DNA of 32,744 bases from an uncultured Eubacteriales bacterium (GTDB lineage: Bacteria; Bacillota; Clostridia; Christensenellales; UBA1242), in assembly GCA_948971535.1 (NCBI GenBank), contig CARFEX010000001.1, positions 8,321-41,064 of the forward strand. The letters run 5' to 3'. The notes beneath the pieces were generated by a model. It did not search any database, was not told the origin of the DNA, and worked only from the letters and a program-made list of their open reading frames with translations. Position 1 is the stretch's first letter. Each line of letters opens with the position of its first letter. Shown here piece by piece: positions 13,533 through 28,500 of the stretch. The translations under genes and the position numbers were made by a program.

Positions 13533-16500
13533 ATTTGTTGGTAGAACTTGAGCATGTTCGGTTATATGATGGAACAAACCATTATGAGATGTTATTGGTT
13601 TTTCATATGTTTTATATAACTCGATATTTTCTATGCTATTTGTTCCTAGGTCAAGAACACCATCGAATGGATTTTGTTCTATTCCTATTGGCTCCCAGAA
13701 CCTACCTGCTAAGTTAAGGCTTCTTGTAAGCTTGTAATAAGCTTGTGCATAAGCAAGATTTTCTTCGGTATTTATCATATAAGCTACATACGCAAGGTCT
13801 GCTTCGCTAGAAATGATGAATGGTTTATTTGCAGAGCCTTTACCTTCAAGTCTATCAGAACGAACTTCAGTCCAAATATTTCTAGCAAAATTGATTTCGA
13901 TAGAAATTGGTTTTGTAAGGTCTGGTTTATAGTTTGAAAGTGCAGGAGTGTAAATTTCTATACGTTTAGAAATTGAATTGTAACCAATATAATCTTTGTT
14001 AAAGTCTAGAATATATCTGCTTCCATTTGCTAAAAGCGCTACTGTTTCTACCCTGTAGTTAGCTCTTAGAGCTACATCCAAATAAAGTGTATTTCCAAAT
14101 GGGACTTTGTCAGTTTCTGAATCAGTGACAATAGTCATAGTTCCACCATTTGGTTTTCTATAAATAATTGTACCTGCAACTTCTACGTTGATATTGCCGT
14201 CTTTGAGATTTACGTTGAATTTAAAGCTAATTTGCTTGTTAGTTGCGACAGGAGCTAATACAATCATATTTTCATGAATGCTACCTGTAATACCAACAAT
14301 GTCGTCAGCAATAATCTCATAAATGTAAGCATCTTCATCTAGCACATATTGAGGTAGACTATATTTTTCATTCCATGCAACACTGTATCCATAATCAGCG
14401 GAAAGCTTAATCTTAACTATGTCCCCAACTTTGGCTTCATATTCTCTTAATATTTCACTTCCATCTGTATATACAATGCCATTGATTTCTAAATAAGTTA
14501 TCTTTCCATGTTCAGCAAATGCAGAATCGATTATTCTAACACCAACTACGTCACCTTCAAATACAGCAACAAGATTTAGAGGTTCAACTCTTCCAGCAGG
14601 AACTTTATAGCGCCAAATAGCAGTATAATATTTGCCTTCTGGAGTATTGTGTTCAATAGTTTCTCCTTCGCCTTTTTCACCAAATGGTTGTCCGTCCAAA
14701 GTTTCCCATCCAACAAACTTGTATCCTCTATGCTCTTCGGCAACTAGAGTAAACTCTTTTGTTGAATCAAATGAACCTTCGCTTGTAGCAGACTTTCCTT
14801 CTTGCACAAGGCTAGCTTTACCACCTTTATTGTTGACAGTAAGACTAAATTCAACTTCATAAACAGCTGTTATAGTTACCTCACCAAGTCCAGCAATATA
14901 AGTGTAATTTTTGTCAGTATGAGGTAATCCATCTTCTACACCATCACGTGCTACAACCCATTTAATGAACTTGTAGCCTTCAAATGGATAAGCTTGAAGA
15001 GTCATTTCAGTTCCAACAAGAACTTCAGCATAGAATTTCTTATCAATATCTGTCCATGAAGTATCTTTATTAAGGTTTGTAACAATATCCCTAACATTGA
15101 TATCCGTCTTATCTTTGAGTTCTGGTGGAATGAAATCTATAGTAAGTCTTTCTTTTTCAAATGACCAAGAAGCATAAATTGAATAAGTGTTGGTATTTTT
15201 ATCATAGTTTTCAACCTGTTTGTAACTACCGCTTACCCATTCATAAACATTTTCAAACCAAGCTGATATAGCATTTCCTTTTGCATCGATGTATTGATTG
15301 CCCATACCAAGAACTTTTGTGAAATATCCTTCAAAAGTAAACCCTGGTTTTGAAGCAACAATCTTTTCACGTATTTCATCAGTTATAACAAGATTTGAAC
15401 CATATCTGATATTTTCAAATACATATAGTGTTTCAGTTTCATTTACAAGAGCAACATTATATGTTTTTGGTTCAACATAGATTATAATTTCGCCACCTCT
15501 ATCTATTCCGCTTATCAAGAGGTTTGCCTTTTGAATAAATCCGTCTTGTTGCCATTTTGAACTACCGTCTTCATCGATATTGGTAGTAATAAGCGATTTA
15601 AGATTTTCATCATTAACATAGTATTTAATATTTCCACTATTATCCAAAACAAGTTGGTAGTTGAAACCAATATTAATTCCAATATTAACGTTTGCTGTTG
15701 TAACAGCATTGATGATAGCATTTGAAGTACCAGTTGTCGCACTAACAAGAGGGCTTGTGGTGTCTACTACAAACTTACCTGCAGCGATATCGACATTGCC
15801 ACCTTCGGTTCTAAATCTTATGTTAACTTGATTGTACTCTGCAATAAAGTTACCATTGATTTTAGCATTATCTTTAATCTTTGACACTTCAAAGTGAACT
15901 TTTTCTAGTTCCTTACCATTTTCAGTAATCTTATTTCTAGAAATTTCTCTTATTTCAAGTTGACTATCTCCATCGACATAGAATTTGTAACCTTTGTTAA
16001 CCTTTGCAATAAAGTAAAGTGTTGCATCAGTTTCAGAAAGCAATCTATAATGAGCTCCGTCAACCTTGAAACCTTCACCTGGGTATGGGTCAAGATAACT
16101 TGCGTTATTGTCTAGATTACCCTCCTTATCAGCAAGGTAAATCTTTCCACCGTCATCTACTCCATAAGTTCTTGAAAGAGCAACTTCCAATATTCCACGA
16201 ACGGTAATATAGGCTTCTCTTGCTTCATAAGAGATATTGATTGTGTCAGGTGTTGAAGTTGAAACAGGAAGAGTAATAACATTTGTTTGAGCATCATACC
16301 ATTCACTTCCGTCAACAATAGCACCAGCTAAAGTAAATTCTACTATTGTTTCATAACCCTCATAAGCACTTATAGTAACCACAAGGTCATTTCCAAAACT
16401 TACATTTCCAGTAGCTTTTGAGTTTTCGCTAAGAGTAAACTCTTCACCATTACCAAAGTTGTAAACAAGTGTTCCTTTGCTTCCATTGACAATAGTAACA

Positions 16501-19500
16501 GGTCTTTCAGCAACTCCAAAACGAGCAACAAGTTCAAGCACGCCATCTTCATTTAGATTATTTTCAAAGTAATCTTTCATAGTTTCATTGGCTTCAAAGT
16601 TATAATTTTCATCAGCTGAAAGTGAAATTTCTCCAACGAACCAACCATAGAATACATAACCATCTGTAGCTTTTGCGCTAACTGTTGTAGATGAGCCATA
16701 CATCATAGTAATAACATTTGTATCTGATGTAACAGTACCCATACTTTCATCACCGCTAACCGCTTGAACTTTATATTCACGTTCTGTAGCAGAAAGTGTT
16801 ATGTTTGTTCCAGCTTTAATTCCAGTGAGAGAATATTCTCTATAGAAAATCTTTGTATCATTATCAAATACATCTTGTTCTGTCATAGGTGTAACAATAA
16901 TATCCGCATTAGATGAACTGAAACCGATATCTTTATAGCCATACTTGAGAACAACTTTTATAGTAAGGTCCTTATCAGTTTCAATAGCAAAAGTTGCACT
17001 TGCATCTTTAATTTCTATTCTCTGACCATTTGCATAGATTGCATCAACTGACGCAGGAATATTATTAAAGTTAATTTTGTTTTTAATAGCACTTGCACTT
17101 GCCTCAACTGAAGCTCCGCCACGGAAGTCAGACCAAGTGATAACAAGTTTACCATTTGTAACGATTTCTGCAAATTTACCATTACCGCTAGTTGATAAAT
17201 AAGTTTTACCGCTTTCAAATTCATAACCTGCATCAGGAGCAATAGTAACTATAACTGTTGCACCAGTTTTAGATTGAATAATGCCATTAGTTTCTGTTCC
17301 GCCTGTAACGCTCTCAATTTCAGCATTGTGAAGAGTAACAGTAAGTTCATTATCTTGAGCAACAGCATTGATAGTAAGAACTCTATCTGCTGGCATATTT
17401 GAAATAGTTAAAATGTTTCCATTTTGAGCAAGTTCTATGCTGTCACCACTATAGTTGTAAGAAAGTTTATAACCGCTTTCTGGTGTAATAGAAATTTCCA
17501 AACTATTTCCATAAACAAGGTTGAACGCATCTCCACTTGTAACGTTGACTGTTCCAACTCTAACTACATCAATGTGGTCACCAATATTAATAGTGAGAGA
17601 GTAAGTTCCGTCAAACCAATTTGTGTAAAGGTCAAGTGTCCAAACTCCATTCTTTTCCTCTCCGATTACATCGAGGATAGAACCTTGTTCAAAAGTTTTT
17701 CCTTCGCTAGTCTTCCAGTTAAAATCTTTTCCTGTAAGAGTAGCTGTTGGGAATACACTTTCAATCTCATCACCAAACTTAATATTTGTGATTTTGTTTT
17801 CACCAACAAGAGTTCCGCCATCTGTAACATTGAATACGATTTCATATTCCTCGCCAGTCCAAACAGCTGAGAATATAATTTCAAAATTCTCAACAATGTC
17901 AGAATTATAACGGTCAAGAATCTCTTTCAAAGTTTGAGCCTCAGTGATGTCACCATTAGTATAAGAGTATCCTGTATGAGTATAGGTACCCGCTTGTGAT
18001 GCACTGAATTTTGCAAGCCAAGACCAAGCATTGATTTCAGCTGTGTCTACATAAGCAATCTCTTTTTCTAGCAAGTTCCAATCGTTTCCGCTTACGATTA
18101 TATCTTCTACTAGTTCAGGTTTATTGCCATCGAGCTTTATTGTAACTTTGATTGTATCCATGTTTACAACGAGACTAACATCGCTCTTAATTTGGTTAAG
18201 AGATATTTGTCCGTCTTTCTTTGTATTTTCACCTTGAGAGCTTGTTCCGCCTTTGATTTCTCCAGCAGTTACCTCAAAACTATCAAATACATATCCGTCT
18301 TTTCCTGTGATGCTAACCTTTACATCTGAGAAGTAGTCAAATTTAAATTTACCATTCTCTTCTTTCACTGTATCGCCGCTTGCTGCAATTGTAGCTTTAG
18401 CATTGTTGTAAGTGATATCAAGAGAATATCTTTCAATTTCCCAAACTGGGTAAATTGTAATTGTGTGATTTGTGTTGTCATAAGCTTGGTCAAGAAGAGC
18501 AAGGATATTTTCCTTTGTAATTTCTTGATAACTTACTTCACCGCTTTCACTTAATACTTGATTTTTCCAACCAATAACTTTGAACCCTTTTCTAGAAGGT
18601 GCACGAAGGTTAGCAAGCACTTCGCTGGCAACATTATTATCTTTATATTCAATAGCAAATTGTCTATAATAAATATTAATTTTTTCTTCGTCATTATTCA
18701 CGATATTGTCGTGTCCAAGAAGAGCAGTTTCATCTACAACAAGTGTAACTGTGCTAGCAGTAATAATTCCTGTTGGGTAACCTTCGTCACCAATAACATA
18801 GTTTGCACCATCACTGTTTAAATCAAGGACTACATTAACTTTATGAGTTCCAACATTTGCACTTTCAAACTTGGTTGCATCTTTATCTACAAGAATAACA
18901 TCACCAGCTAAAGCACCGTCAATTATCCATCTGTCAAAGTCAGTAGGAATTGCATCAGTTCTATCATAAGTTTTTGTTATACCTTGAGTTCCAGCAAAGC
19001 TAATTTCAACTTTACCAAGTTTAAGGTTTACTACAAATGTTTTTCCGTCAATTAACTCTTGATAGTTATTAGAGTTAATAGTAACTTTCAATGTGTGTTC
19101 TCCAGAAGCTAAATATTTGCCTGTAGAGAACTTCGCACTATCCTCAAATTCATATCCGCCAAGATTTACAAATCCGTCTGCAATAGCAGTTGTATAATTT
19201 CCACCGATTGTTAATGAATATTCGATAAGTGCGAGTATTTCACTTATACTCATTCCTTGCTTGATTTGTCCGTAAACAAGGTCAAGTTTTTCAGTTGGAG
19301 CAAAGCTAATATTTGTTTCCTTTGAAGGAGTGATATTTCCCTTTCCAACACTTGCAATGTTGTAGTTGTTGATATTGTCAGTCTCTTCCGCTGAGATAGC
19401 AATATCAAGAAGATTTCTTTCTCCAGCAAATGCACTATCGAACTTACCAATGATTGTAATTGTATCATCACCTTGAAGCCCGCTAACTACAATATCAGTA

Positions 19501-22500
19501 TCTTCAGTGAAATCACTAGTTGCGTCAAACTCTTTGCTTGCACTAACAGTTAAGTCAGCTTGTGTAATAACAAAGTTTGTTGCATTTGTAATTGTTGAAT
19601 TTGGATAATATGCGTTGTTAATATCAAGTGAAATTGTATAACTACCAGCATTAACAACATTTCCTATTGTGAAGGTAATACCAGTAAATACATTTTTGAG
19701 TTTATCTCCACTTAACACTTCAACTTTTCCACCAACTCTAAGAGTAAGGTCAAGTTTTGATGTTGCAATTACAACATCACTACCATTGTTATAAGCATTG
19801 AGTGACCAAGTATTTTCAGTTTCATCAAATACAAGTCCAAATTTAGTTTCTTGTTTGTTGTAAGATTTTGTGAATGCATTTGGTGAAAGTATATTAATTT
19901 CCAAACGTCCTTCTGAACGTTTAATCTCAAAGAAGGTGTTTCCTTCAGCTATTGAGATTGCGTAGTTATCATTATCAGCGCTAACGAATTCAACTTCATA
20001 AAAACCTATTTCGTTGACAGAAGTATCTTTTCTTCTAACTGTTATAACAACACTTTCTGTATTGCCGTCACCAAAGTCAAATACTTTAGTAATTGTCATT
20101 GGGTCTGGGTCTTCTTCGCCAACAAATTTATATAGATTGTTCACAAGTCCTTCTATTGAAGAAATTGTTTCAACCTTTTTGCTAACAACGAAGCTAGTTG
20201 TGTACTCACTGTCTATTTCATAAACTGTGGTATCAAAATTAAATGCGATTGTATAAATACCAGCATTAATAATTTCATTTACTTCTTGGCTAGTTGCTTC
20301 AGCATTTTTCTTATATGAAATTTCAAACCAGAAGTTTTCTTTTTTAAGAAGTTCTGCAAGAGTATACGTTTGTGTGCTTGTTCCTATAGTGATATCAAAG
20401 TTAATATCTCCTACAAAGTTTGCATGTTTATATTCACCGCTATTAGCACTTGTGCTAACAGAGATTTTTTGTTTTGCAACTTCTACATCAAATTCTACCT
20501 CAGTTGTTTTTGATGTAAAGCCTTCTTTTGAAGCAGTGATGACAACTTTGTATTTGCCATGTGCAGTAAAGTCTTTAACGATTTCAACAGATTGTCCTGC
20601 ATCAGTTGATGCCATAACATTTCCATTGTTGTCATACCATGTATAGCTATAATTTAAATCACCTTCGTTTGCTTTGTTAGTGATATTGCCTATAGCTTCT
20701 GCGAGGGTTATTGTTTGCTTTTTGCCAAACTCTGCAACAACATTTATAGTTTTGTTTCCGTCTGCAACTGGCAAAGCTATTTCCCAATTCGCAGTAATTG
20801 TAGCAGGTAAAATATTAGTGCCAGCTTCAGCAGAAAGCCTGTCGCCTTCAATTTCCAAACCTTGACTATTAGTAGTCCATTTTGCAAATTCAAAACCTTT
20901 CCAGTAACCAGGAACTTTATCATTGTCAGGTCTTGCAATGGTTTGAGCTGTTCCGCCAACCTCAACATAATAATCTGCAATCAAACTATCATGAGCAAAA
21001 TCCGCTTTAACATATTTAACATTTGTGTAAACTACAGTAAGTTTACCGTTAGCTGATACAGTTATGTTGTCTTTATAATTTGCCTCAACACCTTCAATAG
21101 TCTTGAGTTTTTCAAACATATTTTCAGCTAAAGTAGCTTCAGCTTCTTCGTTAGACCAAGCAACTAACTTAAGTCCAGTAACACCTGAAACTGTAACATT
21201 GAAAGTTACAGTAACACCTTCTTTCATAGCAACAACAATCTCATCAGTACCATTTCCGCTAATAGTAAAGAGTGTGTTGTTTTCTTCTATATAGTTAAAG
21301 AAGTTTTTATTTCCTATATTTATTTCTTTATCGCCATAACGAAGATTTGAAATAGTAAATCTGCCGTCAACCTTTGCAAAAGTTTTGTCTATTGTAAGCT
21401 TTTTAGCAGATAAATTATAAGTTGTCGCAGGCGTTTCTATAGTATAAGTTCCGCTAGCAGTCCAAACAAAGTTTTCTACATCAACACTGATTCCACTCAA
21501 AGTTGCAATTCTTGTATTATCTAGAATTGTAAACTGTGTTTGAACACCAGTATTTCCAGTAGTTTGAGCAGTTACACTAAATGCAAATTCTGATAGGTCA
21601 ACTCCGCTATTTGTTTTAGCTTGAGAGAGTGAAACTTGATGAGTTTTTCCTGTTTCAAGTCCAGCTCCAGTAACTTCAAACTCAATAGGTGTTTTTGTAA
21701 TAGTAACACTTCCCTCTAAAAGAATGAAATATCCATAAGTATCTTTTCCAATGCAATCGTCAGTAAAGTTCTTTCTAGCTTCATCAGTGAGATTTAAATA
21801 AACTTTTGCACTTCTGTCATTTCCTACATTGTAGTTGCCAGTAAGTTCAACTCTATTGAAAGTAGCATCAGAAATTTCCTTTCCGTCAATTAGTGCATGA
21901 CCTTTGTCTTCACTAGCATCAACAGCTACATAGGCTTTTGTGCCTGTGTAGTAACCATTAAAGTTTTGTTGTGACCAAGTCATAACAGCTTTAACTATAG
22001 TGATTAAATTTGTGTCTTTGCGGAGAATATAATCTTCTCCAGTAATAGCATCACGAACGATGATTACAAAAGCATAAGTTCCGCTGTCTTTAACATCCTT
22101 TAGTGAAAGTGTTAAAGTTTTGTCAGCAGTAAATTGAGTGAGTGTGTCATCTTCTTCAACTCGTGCGTAGTAATAATTTTCGATACTATCACCATTAGCA
22201 AAAGTTGTGTTAGAAGTAAGGTCAAACTCTGCATCATCAACTTCTACATTGCCTGTTGCAACAATGCGAGCTTCGCTATTATAAACAAGTTCGTTAACTT
22301 CGTCCTTGTTTGTTATAGTTAAGTAGTTTTGATAATCTTCTGCCCAAACAACTTCAATTATGCTATCTGCAGTAAGAGTATAAGGGTTTCCAATAACGTT
22401 CCAATTTTTGTCAACATCGTTATATGTTGCAATAATAGTATCGTTAGCTTTGTTTTTAATAGAAACAGGTTTGTATCCAGCTCTTGTAAAAACAAGGTTT

Positions 22501-25500
22501 GCAAGGTCTGTAGCAGAGTAAGCTTCATTAAATTCTACTTCTATATAATAGTTGCCTTCGCTATCACTTTGTGCACCAGTAACTTTTTCAAACTCACCTC
22601 TAAGGTTGATATTGAGTTTGTAAGTTGCAGGTTTTGCTGTGATAGTAAGAGTTCTAGGTTTTGTAATGTTATTCAAAGTAATTTGATTGCCATTAACAAC
22701 AACATTTTCGTTTTCAGCAAAAGCTCCGTTAACAGTGTCAAGAGTTGCTGTATCGATTACATATCCGCCTTCCAAAGTTATATCAAGAGTTACACTTGTT
22801 CCTGAAAGGATTGATGTTGAATTGCCATTTACAATTTGAGTTTGTCCTCTATAAACGGCTGTGATATGGTCACCATATGAAATTGTCACATCATAAGGTG
22901 CATCTCTCCAAACTGCGTAAAGAGTGAGTGTAGCTTCAGTTGCTCCTACATTTATCCCTTCTGCAGGAGTAGAAAGTTTATCACCCTCTGCATAAGAACT
23001 TCCGCCTAGTCCATTTTGTGTAGTGGACCAAATATTTACCTTTCCACCAGTGTGAGTTACCTCAGGCATACCAGTGATAGGTTCACCATAATCAACAACA
23101 AGAGTTGTTGTTGCACCGTCTACAAAACTACCCTCACCATTCAAATCAAAAGTGATTGTATATTGTACAGGTGTCCATTCAGCATTGAGAGTGTTTGTGA
23201 AAGTGAAGTCTGCATCAAGTTCGCTAGGAGCATCAACTGCCTTTTCGCTAGCATAAGTGCTATTGATAAAATCAAGAATTGTATCTGTGAATGCAACAGA
23301 ATTGCTTTCATACTTCCATGCTGTTTGATTATATGTACCAGCTTTTGTTGTTGCGAATTTTGCAAGTTCTTCCCCGATAGTATCAGTTGAAGCAAGCTCT
23401 GCAACTTTGATTTTGAACTCTACATTTTCATTTCCGTCAATAGTAGAGTAAGGTTGTTTGTTCGCATTAGCATTTATTGTAACAACAATGCTTTCCATAT
23501 TGAGTGTAAGTGTTGAAGAGTGTTGTTTAAGTCCACTAAGTGTAATAACTCTATTTTCTCTTTTACCCTTTTCAGCATCAATAATTTTGTCAACAACTCC
23601 ACTAAATTCATTTCCGCTATATTTATAACCAGTTTTTCCGCTAAACGTGATTACAACATTGTCACCAAAATGAACGCCATAAGTTGTTAAGTTTGCACCA
23701 GCATTTGTGCCATTTACATTTTCTCCACCAACTGAAACTGAAACTATATCAGCATTTTCATGATTAATGTTAAACGAAATAGGTGCACTTTCCCAAATAG
23801 CAGTAGCAGTAACATTTCTAGAATTTGTGAGAATTGAATTTCCACCTACAATTTCCCAAATGCTTCTTGTATCAGTGTTGTCTATTACTATAGGGTTTTC
23901 AAGTCCGTCATAAGTAATTTTCCAACCTTTCAAGTTGTAAGTGTTATCTTCGAGCTCATATTGTGGAAGAAGAGCCTTTGCAGTAACTCCTGCTGTATTA
24001 ACATTAAAGTCTTTGCTAGCAGTGTCCCAAGCTCCTGAAACAATTGTTGCCCCAGCATGTTCACCGTCATTAGCAGTGATTGTAATGATAATATAATCAA
24101 AGCTTACTGTTATAGTTATGTCATCCTTAACACCAGTAATTTCAAGAGAGCCATTTTTTGTGTTAGTTCCGCTTGAAGTGATAATTGCATTTTCTGTATT
24201 ATCCACACTAAAATCTTTGAAGTAATAACCATTTTCTGCAAGAACATCAAGGTTTATTTCTCCATTATAATATTTAGTAGTAAAAGTATTTCCAGCTATT
24301 TCACCATTTTTAATTTGACCTCTAGTGCTGTCAAATTTAACAGTAATAACCTTGTCTTGTTGTTCCCAAATTGCAAGAAGTTCTAGTGTGTTATTGTTTG
24401 CTAATACTTGTTTAAGTAAAGCAGTAACATTTTCATTTGAAACTTCAAGAGTTTCTTCAGTTCCCTCTTCGTTGGCAAATTTAAAGTTCCAACCAGTTTG
24501 AGTATATCCTCCTCCTACTCTTGTAGCAAAATTATCTACATCATTGATATCAGAAACTAGTTTTTCGTTGTTTCCTGTGTAGGTTATTCTAAATGAATTA
24601 TTGCCTTCAAAAGGTTGTTCTCCGTCTACAAAAGTTATTGTATCAAACTTGGCTGTAAAGTCAAAAATTGCATTTTCAATTCTACCAGCAGGGATACCAA
24701 TAATATTATAGTTGGCTCCATCTCCACCAAAAGTAAGATTGAGTGTTCTATCCCCGATCTGTTCACTGTCGTATGAGCCAGTAACTGTAACATTATCAAC
24801 TCCTACAAGTCCACTACCAATCCATGCAAAAGCTTGAGTTGAGCCAATTTGCATGTTGTCATGAGTTGCCGGCAAGTTCGCATTGCCATCAAAAGCCTTA
24901 GTAACTGTGGCAGTTTGACTGAGTGAAAGGTCTTTTTTAGTAACTTCAATTTTCAATTCATATTCTTTAGTATAGGTTCCGCTTTCATTTATTTCAGCAC
25001 CAAAAGTATAGTTTTGAGAAGATAAAGTAAATCTCACTACATACTTGTTTTCACTAGCTTTAAGTGAACTACTAGCAGTTGCAAAGATATCAGAAAGCGA
25101 GTTGTCAGCGTTTGTTGCTCCGTCTATTGTCACCGCATAAACAGAAACATAATCATTTATTTTAGCAAGAGTGTCTTCACCATTTTTAAGAGTAAGACCT
25201 ATAAAGTCAGCCATAGTTGAACTTACGTTATAATTGATTGTATTGATTTTTCCGTATTCTTGACTTAAATTTGCTCCATCCAAAGTTATTTCAATTTTCG
25301 ATGGTACAATCTTAGCCACAATTTCCGCTTTGTTATCAGCAAGAAGATAATTGTTTTCAACTTCTCCTGAGCCGAGTGCAATAGTTGCAACAGTTGTATT
25401 TCCAACATTAACTTGTGAAAGAGTACCTGAAATTACAACCTCTTCACCATCTACAATTCCGCTAACATTGACAGTTATATTTGCATCAGCTTTTTGACTG

Positions 25501-28500
25501 TTCCAAGAGAATGTATTTTTTTCATCAAACACTTTTTCAATATCACTAACAGTAATAACAGCTTGGTTAACTTTGATTGCTTTGTCATTTGCAATATTTC
25601 CGCCAAAATCCGCACCATTTGGGAAGGTTGCATTTTCTACTCCAAGACTTACTGCTATTCCGTACTCTCCAACATTTTTACTTGCACCAACAACGTTGAA
25701 ATTAAACTCATTGAGGATAGTTTCTATATTGGTTTCAAGTTCATTTAAGTTTTCACCTATCATGTGGAAGAGTGAAACTCTAGTAGTTGCCAGAATATTT
25801 CCGTCAACATCTTTTGCTTGTAAGTACCAGCCAGCAGTTGTAAACCATGCCTCTGTACTTGAATTAAAGTATACCTTGTCAATGCTTGCAACCGCTTTGC
25901 CATTATAAGAATATTCAAGACGTTTATCAAGATTGATTTGTAGTTTTGAAGTTGGAGCAGTGATAACAAAGAATAATCCTTCGCCGTCCTTTGCTACCGC
26001 TTTATAATTGGTATTTTCTGGGTCAAGCACTGTTAAAACTTTGTTACCAACACTTTCTCCAGCCTCTCTATTAAACTTGATTTTAACACTTTCGCCATTA
26101 ATAGGGTAATTAATTTCAAGAGCAGGGTCTCTATACCCAAACACTTTTGTCAATGACTTAACGTCATCAGCAGTAAGAATGATAGTATAAGGTGCAACTA
26201 CAACATTTTCAGCAGTAACATTTCCGCTATATACTGTTGGATCAATGTTGAGTGTTAAAGTATAAGTTCCAGCATTCTTGATTTCATTGCCAGCGCCACC
26301 AATAGTAAACCAAATGTCACTATTTTCAACAAGATTGTTAGCAAGAATAAAATCTTTGCCAGCGCCATCAACTGTAAGTTTGATTATTACATTTCCCTCT
26401 TGTCTTGCATTATTATACACAAGTCCGTCAGTAGGGTTTGTTTCAACAACCATCGTTCCGCTTATAACTCTAGTTTGTATAGCGATTTCAAAAGTAAAGT
26501 CTTCACTATTTGTAGTTTGTTTATTTCCGCTAGCACCATTGACATCTGTATAACTTGCTGTAACCTTAACAGTAAAGTTACCATTTATAGCAGTTGTTTT
26601 TCTACCAAAATCATAGCTTTCAGCTGTGCTAAATTCATTGCCTTCACTATCCACCCAAGAATAAGTGTATTTGATAAGATTGTTGTTATTGTTTTTGTTT
26701 GTAAATGTAAACAAGTCATTTAGGTTTATTACAAGGTTTGCATTGGCATCCCCGATTAATGAAGCTTTGTCATTAAACAAGTTCTTTTTACTTGTATACT
26801 CTGGATTTAAAAGAGTCCATCTTCCGATAGCTTCAACAGGAGTTGACCCACCAGTAGAATTAAAGTTGAACTTTCCTCCATTAACTTTGCTTGCAGTAAG
26901 CCCATTGCTTGTAGCCCATTTGTCAAAAGCAAAACCTTCCATATTAGCTAAATCAGGGTCAACAATGTCTATTCCCGCATCATCTCCTGATGAAAGATAG
27001 AAAGTTTTAGGAGTAAGGTTAATTATATGTTCATTTGTTTTGTTTTCATAAAGCTTAACCTGTCTTACATCAGTAAGAACTGCTAAGAAAGATTGGTCAA
27101 CTTCTGAACCTTGAAGATTAAGGTTGATTTCTCTTCCAGCACTAGCAACAAAGTTGTCTATATACGAGCAACTATCTTCCTGCCAAGAAGCAACTATATC
27201 TCTATCAAGGAACCCTAAGAAACTAAGTCTTGAATCAGCTATTTTTTCGCTAAGAGTGATAGTAAAGCTTATTCCAGCATTTTTTCTTACAGCAATAGCA
27301 AGTCGGTCAGTTCCATTTCCGATGATAGTAAATAAAGTTCCACCATTCTCATCAAACTCAGAATATTGTTCATCAGTTATTAAATTGCCTTGGGCATCTT
27401 TAACAGAAAGCATGTATTGAGCATTACCATAACTATCAATGAGCGAACCACCTTGGAGGTCAAGATTACCATTTCTAGCAACGAGATAACGTACGTCATA
27501 GGTGAAAGTATTTGCAACAATAGAACTGTCAACTATTTCATAAGTACCAACAACTTCAAATGTATAGTTATCGCTTGAAACTACATTTCCGTTTTTAGTA
27601 ACTTGGAAGTTTCTAACAGTAAATGTTTTTCCTTCATCTTGTCCATATACACCAATCAAAGAACTACTTGTTAAAACGCTGTCAAATTGAACTGAGAAAT
27701 CAAAGTCTTTAATTACGTCACCTTTGTCACCATAAGTAGCAGTGGTGCTACCTATAACAACCTTGTGTAGTAAATCTTGAAGATAAAAGCCTTGTTGAGC
27801 CCCATTTTTAACATTTAATTTAATAGGTAATTTAACTATGTAAATTCCACCATTTGAATCTGCATCAGAAGTAGCAATAGTATATTCACTTGTAGTATTT
27901 TCAGAGCTAGGCATTTGTTCAGTTAAACCATAGTTGTAAGCTTGTTGTTCTGTGAGTCTGAATGTGAATTTTGCAGGATAACTTATTCCGTTATCAACCT
28001 TGCTTCCTTTCACGTCAAATTTTCCACTAGCATCTACAACTGTTACTCTTGTGTTTGCTATTGATAATAAAGGAGCATCGCTCTCACTTGTCATGTGAGT
28101 AAATTTTATATTTCCTCTATTTGAATTTTCAGTTTCAGCAACACTTTCACTTCCAGTATAATATGTTTCCATATCTACACTGTCAAGATAAATTTTATTG
28201 GCATTTATAGTAGCGCTTATTGGAGCAGAAGTTATAGAATATCTTTCCACCTCAAATCCACGTCCAGCTGACAAACTATCAGAAATTGTGATTTTAAGTT
28301 TATAAGGTCCATAATTTCCAGCATTTAAACGATTTAAACTGAGTCCACTTGTTATAACTTGTGTTTCGTCTTCATTTACTATGGAAATTTCAGAAATATT
28401 TTCACCATTAGCAACCAAGCCAGCACCAGTGTAAACAACCTTTTCGCCCGCAACAGTTGCACTAATTTCACCAGCTAAAATTTCCTGTTCTCTTTCTATA

